DNA from: Deltaproteobacteria bacterium
Lineage (GTDB): Bacteria; Desulfobacterota; Binatia; UTPRO1
Assembly: GCA_029262315.1 (NCBI GenBank)
Contig: JAJCZP010000071.1
Location: 32,169 to 96,168 of the forward strand
Direction: 5' to 3'
Length of the DNA stretch: 64,000 nucleotides
The notes under the pieces are model-generated. The model had not been told where the DNA came from and made no database searches. It saw only the letters and a list, made by a program, of their open reading frames with translations. Below, one piece after another: positions 54,364-62,269 of the stretch (position 1 is the stretch's first letter; every line of letters begins with the position of its first letter). The translations under genes were made by a program, and so were the position numbers.

Positions 54364-56175
54364 ATGCGCCGTGATCTCTCGAAAAACCTGGCCGCCAGAT
54401 TCGCGCTGATTGCAGCCCTCCTCGCGTTCCAAGCGTGCGCCCCGCTCAATTGCGACTTCGGCTGCTGCAGCGGCAGCGCGTGGTCGTGCAACCACTGTTG
54501 CGACATCGACGAGTTTCCCGCCGCTCCGGCTCCCGTGCCACGGGTCGCACCGGGCTTCGGAGGTACGGACGTCATGGTCATGCCGTCGACCGACGCCGCG
54601 GGCATGAGTCCCGGATGGACCGTCCGATTCGACGTTGCCATGGACAGCCTGCAGACGTTCGGCGTCTCGATTGCCATTCCCGACGCGTACGTGTTCAACG
54701 GCTTCCAAGCACTCGGACCTTCGGGAACTCCGATCGGGTTCATGGGTCTCGACTTCACGAACGACAACACTCCCGATTTCGCCATCCCAGTACTCGCGTC
54801 GGATCCTCCGAACTACGCGTCTCCCGATATCGACCAGAACGGACGCTACACGAACGGCATCGATCCCTGCATCCTGATGACGCAGGGCGCCGGCACCCGC
54901 TTCTTCGATCTCGAGATGCCCGCGGGCGGCGACGCGAACCCCCTGGTGAGCTTCTTCCCACGCGCGTTCCAAGCGACGCTCTTTCTCTATCCCGGCATTC
55001 TCGTAAACCCGCGAACCCCGGGAGCCTACAACGTCGAGGGAATGTTCACGTCGGTCGATCCCGACTCCGGAGGCACGGACGACTTCGGCGGAACCGCACC
55101 GATGGGCGAGAACCACATGGAGGAACTGACGGTCGTCCCGTCGGCCGTGAGCACCATCGACCCGTTCGTTTGCTACAGAGGCAAACCAACACGCGGAAAG
55201 GTCTGCAATGCCGATGCGCCTGCAAACGCCGGCGCGAGCTGCGAGACCGAGGGCGATTGCGGCGGGACGATCGACGTCACGGACTTCTGCGGCAAGAACC
55301 GAGGTCCGATCGGCACGCCAGCCCTCCTGGGCGACCCCCTGGAGACCAAAGCCTTCGACCTCAAGAAGACCGGAACCCTGTGCAGCCCGGGACATCGTAG
55401 CGACACGACGACCATCGATCCCACGACCTTCCTGCGTAGCTACAAGATCAAGGAAGCCCGGAGCAGCTGCATTGCTGGTGCGGCAGCGAATGCGCTCGGC
55501 CCATGCGACAGCCCGGCGGACTGTGGGGGGAGTGCCTGCGAGCGAACCCCCAAGCACGCGAAGGAGCCGCTCCTCAGCGTGCAGAACGAGCTCGGTGTCA
55601 CAGCCGTCGCAACGAAGAAGGTGGTCGAGTATCTCGTCCCGACCGCGCTCGGCACCGGCGGTCCGGTATCACCACTCGGCGCCACCGCCGTCGACAGCTA
55701 CAAGTGCTACGGCGTGAAGTTCGTGAAGCGGCGCTGTGCCGGCGACCTCGAACGCGTATGCAAGCGCGATATCGACTGCCAGAACGTCGGGCCCTGCCTC
55801 CGCCGTTTTCCGAAGGCGCTGTCCGTATCGGTCGACGACGCGTTCAGCGTCGGCGCAAAGGCGTTTCTCTTGAAGAAGCCGACGAAGCTCTGCCTAGCGA
55901 CCGCCGTCGACGGCACACCGCCACAATCGCCGACGACACACCTGCTCTGCTACGCGGCGAAGGGCCTGAAGACCGCCTGCAGCATCGGCACCGGCCTGCC
56001 GGGAACCGCCTGCAGGAAGGACGTGGACTGCCTCGACTTCCCGTTTCCAGACGTCTGCGAGACGCAACCCAAAACACCGAAGGCCTCCGGGCTCTATCTA
56101 GCCAACCCCCTCGGCGTCGAGCGCGTGGACCGCAACAAGGAAGTCGAGGTCTGCTTCCCATCGATGCTGCTCTGA
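54364..56175 (+). CDS. Secreted modular protein with CYK-type repeats
   Basis: A 603-residue exported protein. The signal region ends AFQA at about residue 24, followed by Cys, a weak lipobox candidate. An early cysteine cluster (NCDFGCCSGSAWSC) comes first, then a beta-sandwich of about 200 residues. The C-terminal half has four modules that open with a Cys-Tyr or Tyr-Lys strand (DPFVCYRGKPTRG, DSYKCYGVKFVKRR, THLLCYAAKGLKT). The final VEVCFPSMLL matches the ending of the protein at 25728-27308. The function is unknown. The ATG has GGTGGAG upstream. Confidence 0.72.
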   Translation: MRRDLSKNLAARFALIAALLAFQACAPLNCDFGCCSGSAWSCNHCCDIDEFPAAPAPVPRVAPGFGGTDVMVMPSTDAAGMSPGWTVRFDVAMDSLQTFGVSIAIPDAYVFNGFQALGPSGTPIGFMGLDFTNDNTPDFAIPVLASDPPNYASPDIDQNGRYTNGIDPCILMTQGAGTRFFDLEMPAGGDANPLVSFFPRAFQATLFLYPGILVNPRTPGAYNVEGMFTSVDPDSGGTDDFGGTAPMGENHMEELTVVPSAVSTIDPFVCYRGKPTRGKVCNADAPANAGASCETEGDCGGTIDVTDFCGKNRGPIGTPALLGDPLETKAFDLKKTGTLCSPGHRSDTTTIDPTTFLRSYKIKEARSSCIAGAAANALGPCDSPADCGGSACERTPKHAKEPLLSVQNELGVTAVATKKVVEYLVPTALGTGGPVSPLGATAVDSYKCYGVKFVKRRCAGDLERVCKRDIDCQNVGPCLRRFPKALSVSVDDAFSVGAKAFLLKKPTKLCLATAVDGTPPQSPTTHLLCYAAKGLKTACSIGTGLPGTACRKDVDCLDFPFPDVCETQPKTPKASGLYLANPLGVERVDRNKEVEVCFPSMLL

Positions 56176-56192
56176 GGCCCTCACGTTCGGCG

Positions 56193-56396
56193 CTACCACA
56201 TCAATTGGTCACCACAGTCGAGGCAGAACCGCGTTTGCCTTCGCCGCGCAGCGCGATGCTCTTCCGGCTCGCATTGCGCCATGGCGAATTCTGCGTTGAC
56301 GACCTCGCCGCATAGCGGGCAGTGCCGCACCGGGGCATCGTCGCGCCGGTGGTTCAGGTTCACGCACACGATCGGTTCGCGTCGTCCGGGAGTCAC
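56193..56396 (-). CDS. Small zinc-ribbon protein
   Basis: A 67-residue protein with four cysteines in two CxxC pairs, HCPLCGEVV and FCLDCGDQL, a classic zinc ribbon. The N-terminus (PGRREPIVCVNLNHRRDDAPVRHC) matches a small conserved family found in many deltaproteobacteria. No function is known. A GTG start with AGAGGTG upstream is chosen. Confidence 0.72.
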   Translation of the reverse strand: MTPGRREPIVCVNLNHRRDDAPVRHCPLCGEVVNAEFAMAQCEPEEHRAARRRQTRFCLDCGDQLMW

Positions 56397-56604
56397 GACA
56401 GCACCTCTCGCGGCGCGCACGATGCGAGAATAGCCCTTCGAGACGGCGTCTCGCTTCCCGTCCAGCTGTTGGCATTCCCCATGATGACGAAGCGCATTCT
56501 CACTCTCCCAATGCTTGATACTTTTGCGCGTAGGCCAACACGGCCCACACGTACGCTGAATGGCTCCAGGTGGGCGGAGACACCGACAGAGGAGCACCGC
56601 TTAG

Positions 56605-56727
56605 GTGATCGCGCAACCACGCCCCAACGAGGACGACAACTCCACACCATCGCGTGCCCGTTTCTGGGCGGAGTTGCGCAAGGGCCAACGCGAGGCCGAA
56701 GCCCAGGCGTCGAAGCCGGGCCCCTGA
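56605..56727 (+). CDS. 40-residue conserved small protein
   Basis: This is a very short open frame with a GTG start. The product reads PNEDDNSTPSRARFWAELRK in its middle, then GQREAEAQASKPGP. I have seen very similar small ORFs (STPSRxRFWxELRxGQREAEA) in related genomes, which supports reality. AGAGGAG is about ten bases upstream. It is hydrophilic and probably helical, with no known role. It lies in what would otherwise be a 350-base gap. Confidence 0.5.
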   Translation: MIAQPRPNEDDNSTPSRARFWAELRKGQREAEAQASKPGP

Positions 56728-56742
56728 CCGGGAGAGAACCGG

Positions 56743-57015
56743 CTAGCGATCGCCGGTCCGACGCCCGCCCGAGCCCGGCGATGACCCGCCTTGCCCCGCA
56801 CGTCCCAACTTCCCCGCGCCCGCTCCCTTCTGAGCGACGCTTCGGCCCGCGGGGACGATCTCGATCTTCCCCGCTTCGACCAGTGCTACGAGCGGCGGAT
56901 GGGTCACGGCGCTCGCCGCAATCTCTGCGCTCATTTTGGGGCCGAGGTGCAGTGTCTTACCACGGGGAAGCGGCGCACGCAGCGGTATTGCGGTCTTGTT
57001 GGTGACGGTCGCCAT
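56743..57015 (-). CDS. Small conserved protein of unknown function
   Basis: A 90-residue protein. Residues 1-55 (VTNKTAIPLRAPLPRGKTLH, then LGPKMSAEI and HPPLVALVEAGKIEIV) match a small unnamed family in which PLPRGKTLHLGP is strongly conserved. The tail is Gly/Ala/Ser-rich and looks disordered. It follows the 57030-57164 gene by 14 bases, suggesting co-transcription. Confidence 0.6.
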   Translation of the reverse strand: MATVTNKTAIPLRAPLPRGKTLHLGPKMSAEIAASAVTHPPLVALVEAGKIEIVPAGRSVAQKGAGAGKLGRAGQGGSSPGSGGRRTGDR

Positions 57016-57029
57016 CCACGTGCCGCGCG

Positions 57030-57164
57030 CTACTTCTTCCCTTTGGGCAAGCTCGCCGCGGAATCGCGGTCCTGCTTGGACTTCGCGTTGGCCGCCCCTT
57101 GCTTCTTGGCGGTGTCCTTTTGCTTCTTGTCGCGCTGCTTCGACTTGGGAGACTTGTCACCCAT
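57030..57164 (-). CDS. 44-residue lysine-rich small protein
   Basis: The product is 44 residues, beginning MGDKSPKSKQRDKKQKDTAK. The opening MGDKSPKSKxRDxKQK is shared by a widespread family of very small basic proteins of unknown role. It is highly charged with no hydrophobic core, so an RNA- or DNA-associated protein is plausible. GGGTGAG precedes the ATG. Confidence 0.65.
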   Translation of the reverse strand: MGDKSPKSKQRDKKQKDTAKKQGAANAKSKQDRDSAASLPKGKK

Positions 57165-57327
57165 AAGCTCACCCCGTTCCGACAGCCGCAGCCGTCTGAG
57201 TGACGATCGCAGCGATTGTCCGGTAGCGCAATCAGATTCCGCTACCAGACGAGCAGGCCTTTCATCTTCATGCCCGGCTTGACCGACGGAGCATCCTTCT
57301 GAAACGTACGGATAGGAGGATCTATCC

Positions 57328-57711
57328 GTGGGTACCTTCGTGAACATCAGAGAGACGCTCAAGGCGATGCAGACCGACCCGGCCACTACGGGTGATCCGA
57401 TCAAGCGCGAGTTCGTCTGTGACGGCGAGTTCCTGACTGCCAACCTCTCCATCCTCGAAGAGAGCGGAGATGCGCTCCATACGCAGAAGGGGCACGACGA
57501 GCTCGTCCTCGTCCTCGAAGGCGAGATCGACTTCCGTGTCGGCGAGGAAACCCGTCGCGTACGGCCAGGCGACTTGGTGTTCATCCCGAAGGACACCATC
57601 CACGGCCCCATCTTGGGAGACGGCGGCAGATTCGCGGCGCTCTCGGTTTTCGCACCGTTCTTCGACCGCAAACAGAAGAACATAGAGTGGCAGCGCGACA
57701 AGGCGCGTTGA
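57328..57711 (+). CDS. Cupin-domain protein
   Basis: A 127-residue single-cupin protein. Candidate metal ligands are His51 and His56 in ALHTQKGHDE, with Glu58, and His92 in KDTIHGP. GEIDFRVGEETRRVRPGDLVFIP is the typical second half of motif 1 and the inter-motif strand. Enzymatic or sensor roles are both possible. The start is GTG with GGAGG eight bases upstream. It is divergent from the tiny basic gene. Confidence 0.82.
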   Translation: MGTFVNIRETLKAMQTDPATTGDPIKREFVCDGEFLTANLSILEESGDALHTQKGHDELVLVLEGEIDFRVGEETRRVRPGDLVFIPKDTIHGPILGDGGRFAALSVFAPFFDRKQKNIEWQRDKAR

Positions 57712-57783
57712 GAGCCTCACAAACTGCCCTCTGATCGTCCATGGGACTGGGGGAAGTCCAGAGGCGCGCGAAGCGGGCACCGC

Positions 57784-57878
57784 ACGGGGGCGCAATTCGA
57801 AGCCGGGCAAACCGCGCTTTGTCCGGCGACGCCCATCGGAGCACGGCGCGCAGCGCCGCGCACACGGGGGCGCAATTC
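57784..57878. repeat. Short direct repeats flanking the tRNA-proximal region
   Basis: ACGGGGGCGCAATTC occurs at 57784-57798 and again at 57864-57878, 80 bases apart and in the same orientation. The second copy is the outer end of the 44-bp dispersed repeat (57827-57870). The first is followed by unrelated sequence, as if a partial element were duplicated in tandem. Confidence 0.6.
57827..57870. repeat. Dispersed 44-bp palindromic repeat, copy 2
   Basis: This is the reverse complement of 12151-12194 with two mismatches in 44 bases. GGCGC-GCA-GCGCC in the middle can form a hairpin. It lies between the cupin gene and tRNA-Val. Intergenic location, high identity and internal dyad are like REP elements. 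Confidence 0.7.
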
Positions 57879-57884
57879 AATGAA

Positions 57885-57958
57885 TGATCGCACCTGGACT
57901 CGAACCAGGGACCTCCTGCATGTGAAGCAGGCGCTCTAACCAACTGAGCTATGCGACC
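57885..57958 (-). tRNA. tRNA-Val (anticodon CAC)
   Basis: A 74-base cloverleaf on the minus strand. The acceptor pairs GGTCGCA with TGCGATC (one G-U pair), the D arm is GCTC/GAGC, the anticodon stem CCTGC/GCAGG encloses TTCACAT with anticodon CAC, and the T arm CCTGG/CCAGG encloses TTCGAGT. The discriminator is A and CCA is not encoded. It reads valine codon GUG. Confidence 0.95.
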
Positions 57959-58036
57959 GCACTGGAGCGATTTCGTACCATCGGTTGCAGGTTCGGGCAA
58001 TCGTGGCCCGGACCTGAGGGCCGGTCGCCGCCCCTC

Positions 58037-58819
58037 TCAGCGTGCGAGGACGTCGCGGCGGAGCGTGAGTCCGCCGTCGACCGTCACCACCTGACCGGTC
58101 ACGTACCCATCGGGCTCGAGAAAGAAGCGGATCGCACGCGTGACGTCCTCGGGGCGCCCGAAGCGACGGATCGCACCGCCCTCGATAAATCGATCGTACT
58201 TGCCCGAGCGAATGCTCGCCTCGGCCATGCCGGCGGCCGTCACGCCGGGCGCGACTACGTTCACCCGCACGTCGCGTGCGCCGCCCCACTCTTTGGCGAG
58301 GAGGCGTGCGGCGTGGACGAGCGCCGCCTTGGGCGCCGCGTAGCTGAGGCTCCCTTCGAAAAGCGCAACGCCCTGCATGGTCGACACCAAGACCACCGCG
58401 CCGCCGTCGCCAGCAGCGGCCGCGAAACTGCGGGCGAGAAGAATCGGTCCGAGATAGTTGTCCGCCAACGACTGAGCCATCTCGTCCTGCGTCGCGGCAC
58501 CGGCGGCGGGACGCGCCGGGTTCCCGGCAAGAACGACCAGCCCGTACGGCACCCCGAGCGCGCCGGCCGAAGCAACGAGCGCGTCACGCACATCAGCGCG
58601 GGCCAGGTCGCCGCCCACGAGTTCGACCGGCGGCCCACCGTGCGCCCGGAGCGTCGCTGCGACCTCTTCGGCGCGCGTGGCGTTGGCGCGGTAGCCGATG
58701 ACGAGCGCCGCTCCGTCCGCATGCAACTCACGCGCGAGCACCGCGCCGATGCCACCACTCCCGCCCGCCAGCACGAAGACGCGTCCGGCGAATCTCCCCG
58801 GCGGATCCGTCGCGGTCAT
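58037..58819 (-). CDS. Short-chain dehydrogenase/reductase
   Basis: A 260-residue SDR. The cofactor loop GGSGGIG is at 19-25, catalytic Ser146 in VLVSTMQG, Tyr160 and Lys164 in SYAAPK. The C-terminal PEDVTRAIRFFLEPDGYVTGQVVTVDGG is typical of FabG-like reductases. It reduces or oxidises an unknown keto/hydroxyl compound with NAD(P)H. Its start overlaps the end of the metallopeptidase-like gene by four bases, so they are co-transcribed. Confidence 0.9.
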   Translation of the reverse strand: MTATDPPGRFAGRVFVLAGGSGGIGAVLARELHADGAALVIGYRANATRAEEVAATLRAHGGPPVELVGGDLARADVRDALVASAGALGVPYGLVVLAGNPARPAAGAATQDEMAQSLADNYLGPILLARSFAAAAGDGGAVVLVSTMQGVALFEGSLSYAAPKAALVHAARLLAKEWGGARDVRVNVVAPGVTAAGMAEASIRSGKYDRFIEGGAIRRFGRPEDVTRAIRFFLEPDGYVTGQVVTVDGGLTLRRDVLAR

Positions 58820-59376
58820 GGTGCCGTCGAGATCGGCGAAGCCGCGTCGGCGCCCGACGCGCGCGAACGCGCCGGCGGCGCGACATTGGGCGCCAGCACG
58901 GCACGCATCAAGCTGCTCTCGCGCTTGTAGAAGCCCTCGGTGTGAAACGAATCGTCGAGCTGCAGGCGCTCGTAGTCGAGATGATGGCAAAGCTCGTGCA
59001 ATAGCGTCCGCAAAAACGTCTTGAACGCCACGACTTGACGCCGCCGAGCCGTGAACATCCACACCTGAACGCGGTCACGCTTCGGGCCGCCATTGCTCGG
59101 CGTGTAGAGCCCGTGCAACTCACCGTCGCCATCAGCCGGACGCACACCGCCAACGTCGACCCGCAGTCGCGGCGCGCGGAGCATCGTGCATGCCGCATCG
59201 AGAATGTGCTGGCTCGCAATCTGCGTCTGCCGCCGATTGCCGGTACCGAGCGCCACCTCGAGCCCACGGGCGCGGGCGGGCAGCACCCCGTTCGGCGGCA
59301 GCCGAACTGCCACGACTCGGTTGCTCCTCGCCCAAGTGCGTTGCTCAGCGCGACTCAGCTTCCAGCTGCCCGGCAT
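58816..59376 (-). CDS. Zinc-peptidase-like protein (HExxH)
   Basis: A 186-residue protein with the zinc motif HELCHH at 127-132 (His127, Glu128, His131) in the helix FLRTLLHELCHHLDYE. His145 or Glu147 in SFHTEGFYKRES may be the third ligand. This resembles SprT-like or small gluzincin folds seen in deltaproteobacteria without known substrate. It is probably cytoplasmic because there is no signal peptide. The ATG start is chosen over a longer reading without a ribosome site. Confidence 0.7.
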   Translation of the reverse strand: MPGSWKLSRAEQRTWARSNRVVAVRLPPNGVLPARARGLEVALGTGNRRQTQIASQHILDAACTMLRAPRLRVDVGGVRPADGDGELHGLYTPSNGGPKRDRVQVWMFTARRRQVVAFKTFLRTLLHELCHHLDYERLQLDDSFHTEGFYKRESSLMRAVLAPNVAPPARSRASGADAASPISTAP

Positions 59377-59537
59377 CCCGATTCCACGCCTCCCAGCAGC
59401 ACCGGACCATCCCCGGCACCCGCAAGAAAGCGTAGAGTCCTTCCTCGACAGAATCAAATCCCTGCAGGGGTCTAATTGCCTCCCTCCTCACCCTTTGCTA
59501 AGCAGCCACGCAATCGCTGTTGGAGGAGGAATAGGAA

Positions 59538-59975
59538 ATGCGCTCGTTGACTCTGTTTGGATCGATCCTGGCTTGCGTCCTGCTCGTGGCTGGTTGCACC
59601 CAGGAGGAAGCGGCGAAACCCGCCGCAAAGGCCCCTGCCGTGGCTCCGACGCCCCTGGCGCGGGCACCCATCGTCGATGAAGATGACGATCCCGACTATC
59701 CGGAGGATCTCGAAGAGCTCTACGTGGATCTCGAGATCGAGCCCGATGAGGGCGAGCCCCCGCTCACTGTGCAGCTGACGAGCGAGGTCGAGGACGGGAC
59801 CGAACCGTACACCTACAAGTGGGATTTCGGCGACGGCTCGGCGCCGAACACCGAGGTCAACCCGACGCACACCTACAATAGCGAGGGTGACTTCACCGTG
59901 CTGCTGAAAGTGAAGGACTCCAAGGGCTTGTGGGGCTCGGAGGAGTACGACGTCCTCGTCGAAAAAGAGGAGTAG
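59538..59975 (+). CDS. PKD-domain lipoprotein
   Basis: A 145-residue protein with lipobox LLVAGC (Cys20), a Pro/Ala and acidic linker (EDDDPDYPEDLEE), and a single PKD domain: PLTVQLTSEV, KWDFGDGS with the WDFGDG hallmark, and NPTHTYNSEGDFTVLLKV. It should be anchored to a membrane and display the PKD fold, which usually mediates protein or glycan contacts. GGAGGAGG precedes the ATG. Confidence 0.87.
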   Translation: MRSLTLFGSILACVLLVAGCTQEEAAKPAAKAPAVAPTPLARAPIVDEDDDPDYPEDLEELYVDLEIEPDEGEPPLTVQLTSEVEDGTEPYTYKWDFGDGSAPNTEVNPTHTYNSEGDFTVLLKVKDSKGLWGSEEYDVLVEKEE

Positions 59976-59985
59976 TTTCCCGTAA

Positions 59986-60073
59986 CTCCCTTACATTCTG
60001 GGGTGTTGACCGGATTGACGCGGTGTGTTAAACCGCTCCGCAGTCAACTGACACACCCCAGAAAGTAAGGGAG
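59986..60073. repeat. 21-bp inverted repeat bracketing the phasin promoter
   Basis: The left arm, CTCCCTTACATTCTGGGGTGT (59986-60006), and the right arm, 60053-60073, are complementary with one mismatch and separated by 46 bases. The right arm contains the AGGGAG of the phasin-like gene's ribosome site. In a read-through RNA from the PKD gene the arms could pair and hide that site; in DNA they could be operators on either side of the promoter. Confidence 0.7.
60006..60034 (+). promoter_or_regulatory. Putative promoter of the phasin-like gene
   Basis: TTGACC (60006-60011) and TAAACC (60029-60034) are 17 bases apart, close to the sigma-70 consensus. They lie between the arms of the inverted repeat, and the start point would be about 60041. 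Sequence-based only. Confidence 0.5.
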
Positions 60074-60083
60074 GGTTTCATCC

Positions 60084-60488
60084 ATGAGTGACCACAAGAC
60101 GGCGGTGATCGGTATCCGCCTCGAGGATCTGCAAAAGACGCTGAAGAGCATCCAGAAGGAAGGCGAGCGGCTGCTCGTCGGCCTGCGAAAGGATGCGGCA
60201 GACCTCCTGAAGAAGGATCGTCGGCAGGCCGTCGAGGATCTGGTGTCCCAGGCAAAGAAGCTGAGCGCCGATCTCCAGAAGCGGACCGAGCGGGCCGTGA
60301 AAGATCTCGAGAACCGGAGCCAGCGGGTCGTCAAGATCATCGAGAAGCAGGCGGAGCGTGGCGTCGAGCCAATCATCCGCGGCTTGAACCTGGCAACCCG
60401 TGACGAGGTCAACACGCTCAAGAAGAGGCTCACACAGCTCGAGAAGCGGTTGGACGCCTTCGGAGAAGAGCAGGGGAAAGCGGCCTGA
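60084..60488 (+). CDS. Phasin-like coiled-coil protein (PHA granule-associated type)
   Basis: A 134-residue almost wholly helical protein without transmembrane segments. Heptads run through VEDLVSQAKKLSADLQKR and VVKIIEKQAERG, and the C-terminus DEVNTLKKRLTQLEKRLD is the leucine-zipper end of phasin-like PhaF/PhaM proteins and of coiled-coil regulators. Granule coating or oligomerisation is likely. GGGAGGG lies 10-15 bases before the ATG, inside the right arm of the upstream inverted repeat. Confidence 0.68.
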   Translation: MSDHKTAVIGIRLEDLQKTLKSIQKEGERLLVGLRKDAADLLKKDRRQAVEDLVSQAKKLSADLQKRTERAVKDLENRSQRVVKIIEKQAERGVEPIIRGLNLATRDEVNTLKKRLTQLEKRLDAFGEEQGKAA

Positions 60489-60543
60489 ACTGCTACCGCA
60501 CTGGGTAGCAGGCATCACGGATCAGTAGCAGGAACCACGGGGT

Positions 60544-60563
60544 CGGGCCGCCATCACGGCCCG
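60544..60563. terminator. Hairpin downstream of the phasin-like gene
   Basis: CGGGCCG (60544-60550), loop CCATCA, CGGCCCG (60557-60563): a perfect 7-bp stem 56 bases after the stop codon. It is the first of two hairpins between convergent genes. Confidence 0.55.
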
Positions 60564-60567
60564 AGAA

Positions 60568-60640
60568 CTTGCTTGCCGGCAGGGGGTAGGGTCGCTGTCC
60601 GGTTTTGGTCGCTCCCAAAGAGCGACTGCCGGCGAGCAAG
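60568..60640. terminator. Large nested hairpin between convergent genes
   Basis: CTTGCTTGCCGGCAG (60568-60582) pairs with CTGCCGGCGAGCAAG (60626-60640), one wobble. Inside, GTCGCTC (60608-60614) pairs with GAGCGAC (60620-60626). It ends 12 bases before the hyuB stop. It likely terminates both transcripts. Confidence 0.6.
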
Positions 60641-60652
60641 CTGTTTCCCAAT

Positions 60653-62269
60653 TTACTTCTTCTTCCGGCGAGCCTTGCCTCGCCGGCGGGCGGTGCCCCA
60701 CCCGCCACCGCCCGGGGTCTCGAGGCAGACACTCTCGCCCTGATCAACACGAAAGTTGAGCTTGGACGGGAGTGGTCGTCGTCCACCCGCGGTCCCCAGA
60801 CTGTTCCGACCGCGCCGCCCCGCGCGACCGCCCGCCAGGCCATAGGGTGCGATCCGGCGCCGCTCGGTGAGCAGCGTCACGTCGGCAGGCTCGAGAAACC
60901 GAATCTCACGGACCAAACCATCGCCACCGCGGTGCGCACCGCCCCCACCGCTTCCCTGGCGAAATCCGTAGCGGACGACCTGAAACGGGTAGTACGCTTC
61001 GAGCGCTTCGATCGGCGTGTTCAGGGTGTTGGTCATGTGGGTGTGGACGCCCGAGGCCCCAGGCCCTCCGGGTCCCGCTCCCGCGCCACCACCAACCGTC
61101 TCGTAGTAGGAGAACGCCCGGCCCCGGCGCCGATCGAATCCGCCGACGGCCATGTTGTTCATCGATCCCTGACTGGCGGCGGGAATTCGATCGGGCACCA
61201 CCCGCGCGAGGGCACGCAAGAGCACATCGACGATGCGCTGCGACGTCTCGACGTTGCCTCCCGCGACGGCCGCCGGGAACCTCGCGTTCACGACCGTCCC
61301 TTCGGGGGCACGCAAGGTAAGGCGGCGGAGAAGACCTTCGTTGGCTGGAATCGCTTCCCGCGACAGGGCCGTGAACACGTAGAACACCGCCGAAAGGGTG
61401 ATGGCATAGTTCGCGTTCAGACTGCCCTCGACCTGGGGCGCGCTGCCACTGAAATCGACGACCGCCCGCCCGCCGCGAATCGTGATCGCAACGCGGATCG
61501 GCACCCGATGCGGCGTGATGCCGTCGTCGTCGAGCCAGTCGACGGCGCGATAGACGCCCGGGTGCAGCCCCCGCAACGTCGCCGCCATCAGACGCTCCGT
61601 ATAGTCCTGGAGCGCGGTCATCCCCCGATGCAGGTCGGCGTGCCCGAGCTCATGCGCCAGTTCGGAAAGCCGCTGCTCGCCCTTCCGAAGCGCGGCACGT
61701 TGCGCGTCGAGGTCGCCTTGGCGCTCGGCCGGCACGCGCGTGTTGGCCAGAAAGAGCGCCAGCACGTCGGGGTCGACCTGCCCGGCACGTACCAGCCGTA
61801 CTGGGGGAAGGCGGAATCCTTCCTGATACACCTCGCGCGCCAGGGGCATCGATCCGGGCGTCATGCCGCCGATGTCGGCGTGATGCGCCCGGTTGGCAAC
61901 GAACCCCAAGTGCCGGCCGCCTCGCTCGTCGTAGACCGGGGCGACGAGCGTCACATCCGGAAGATGCGTACCCCCGGCGTACGGGTCGTTCAAGGCGACG
62001 ACGTCGCCAGCCTTCGGGCGACACGCCTCGAGCGCCGCGCGCACCGAGAGCGGCGTCGAGCCTAGATGCACCGGAATGTGTGCTGCCTGGGCGACGAGGG
62101 TACCCGCCGGGTCGAAGATGGCGCACGAGTAGTCGCGCCGCTCTTTGATGTTCGGCGAGAACCCGGTCTGGCCGAGGAGCACGCCCATCTCCTCGGAGAT
62201 CGCGGCGAGCCGATGATGGAGCACCGCAAGCGAGATCGCGTCGGGCGCAGGCGACCGGCGCGCGCTCAT
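60653..62269 (-). CDS. hyuB: Hydantoinase B/oxoprolinase-type subunit
   Basis: A 538-residue subunit of the HyuB/acetone-carboxylase-beta superfamily. Family segments in order: LLGQTGFSPNIKERRDYSCA, HIPVHLGSTPLSV, VALNDPYAGGTHLPDVTL, NRAHHADIGGMTPGSMP, VVDFSGSAPQVEGSLNAN and ETVGGGAGAGPGG. It hydrolyses hydantoins or 5-oxoproline with HyuA and ATP. The C-terminus ends in a lysine/arginine-rich tail. The start overlaps the hyuA stop by four bases (ATGA). Confidence 0.92.
   Translation of the reverse strand: MSARRSPAPDAISLAVLHHRLAAISEEMGVLLGQTGFSPNIKERRDYSCAIFDPAGTLVAQAAHIPVHLGSTPLSVRAALEACRPKAGDVVALNDPYAGGTHLPDVTLVAPVYDERGGRHLGFVANRAHHADIGGMTPGSMPLAREVYQEGFRLPPVRLVRAGQVDPDVLALFLANTRVPAERQGDLDAQRAALRKGEQRLSELAHELGHADLHRGMTALQDYTERLMAATLRGLHPGVYRAVDWLDDDGITPHRVPIRVAITIRGGRAVVDFSGSAPQVEGSLNANYAITLSAVFYVFTALSREAIPANEGLLRRLTLRAPEGTVVNARFPAAVAGGNVETSQRIVDVLLRALARVVPDRIPAASQGSMNNMAVGGFDRRRGRAFSYYETVGGGAGAGPGGPGASGVHTHMTNTLNTPIEALEAYYPFQVVRYGFRQGSGGGGAHRGGDGLVREIRFLEPADVTLLTERRRIAPYGLAGGRAGRRGRNSLGTAGGRRPLPSKLNFRVDQGESVCLETPGGGGWGTARRRGKARRKKK

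Noticed and set aside
57721..57884. Short direct repeats next to the tRNA as an integration (att) site
   Set aside because: The repeats do not copy the tRNA end, and no integrase or foreign island follows.
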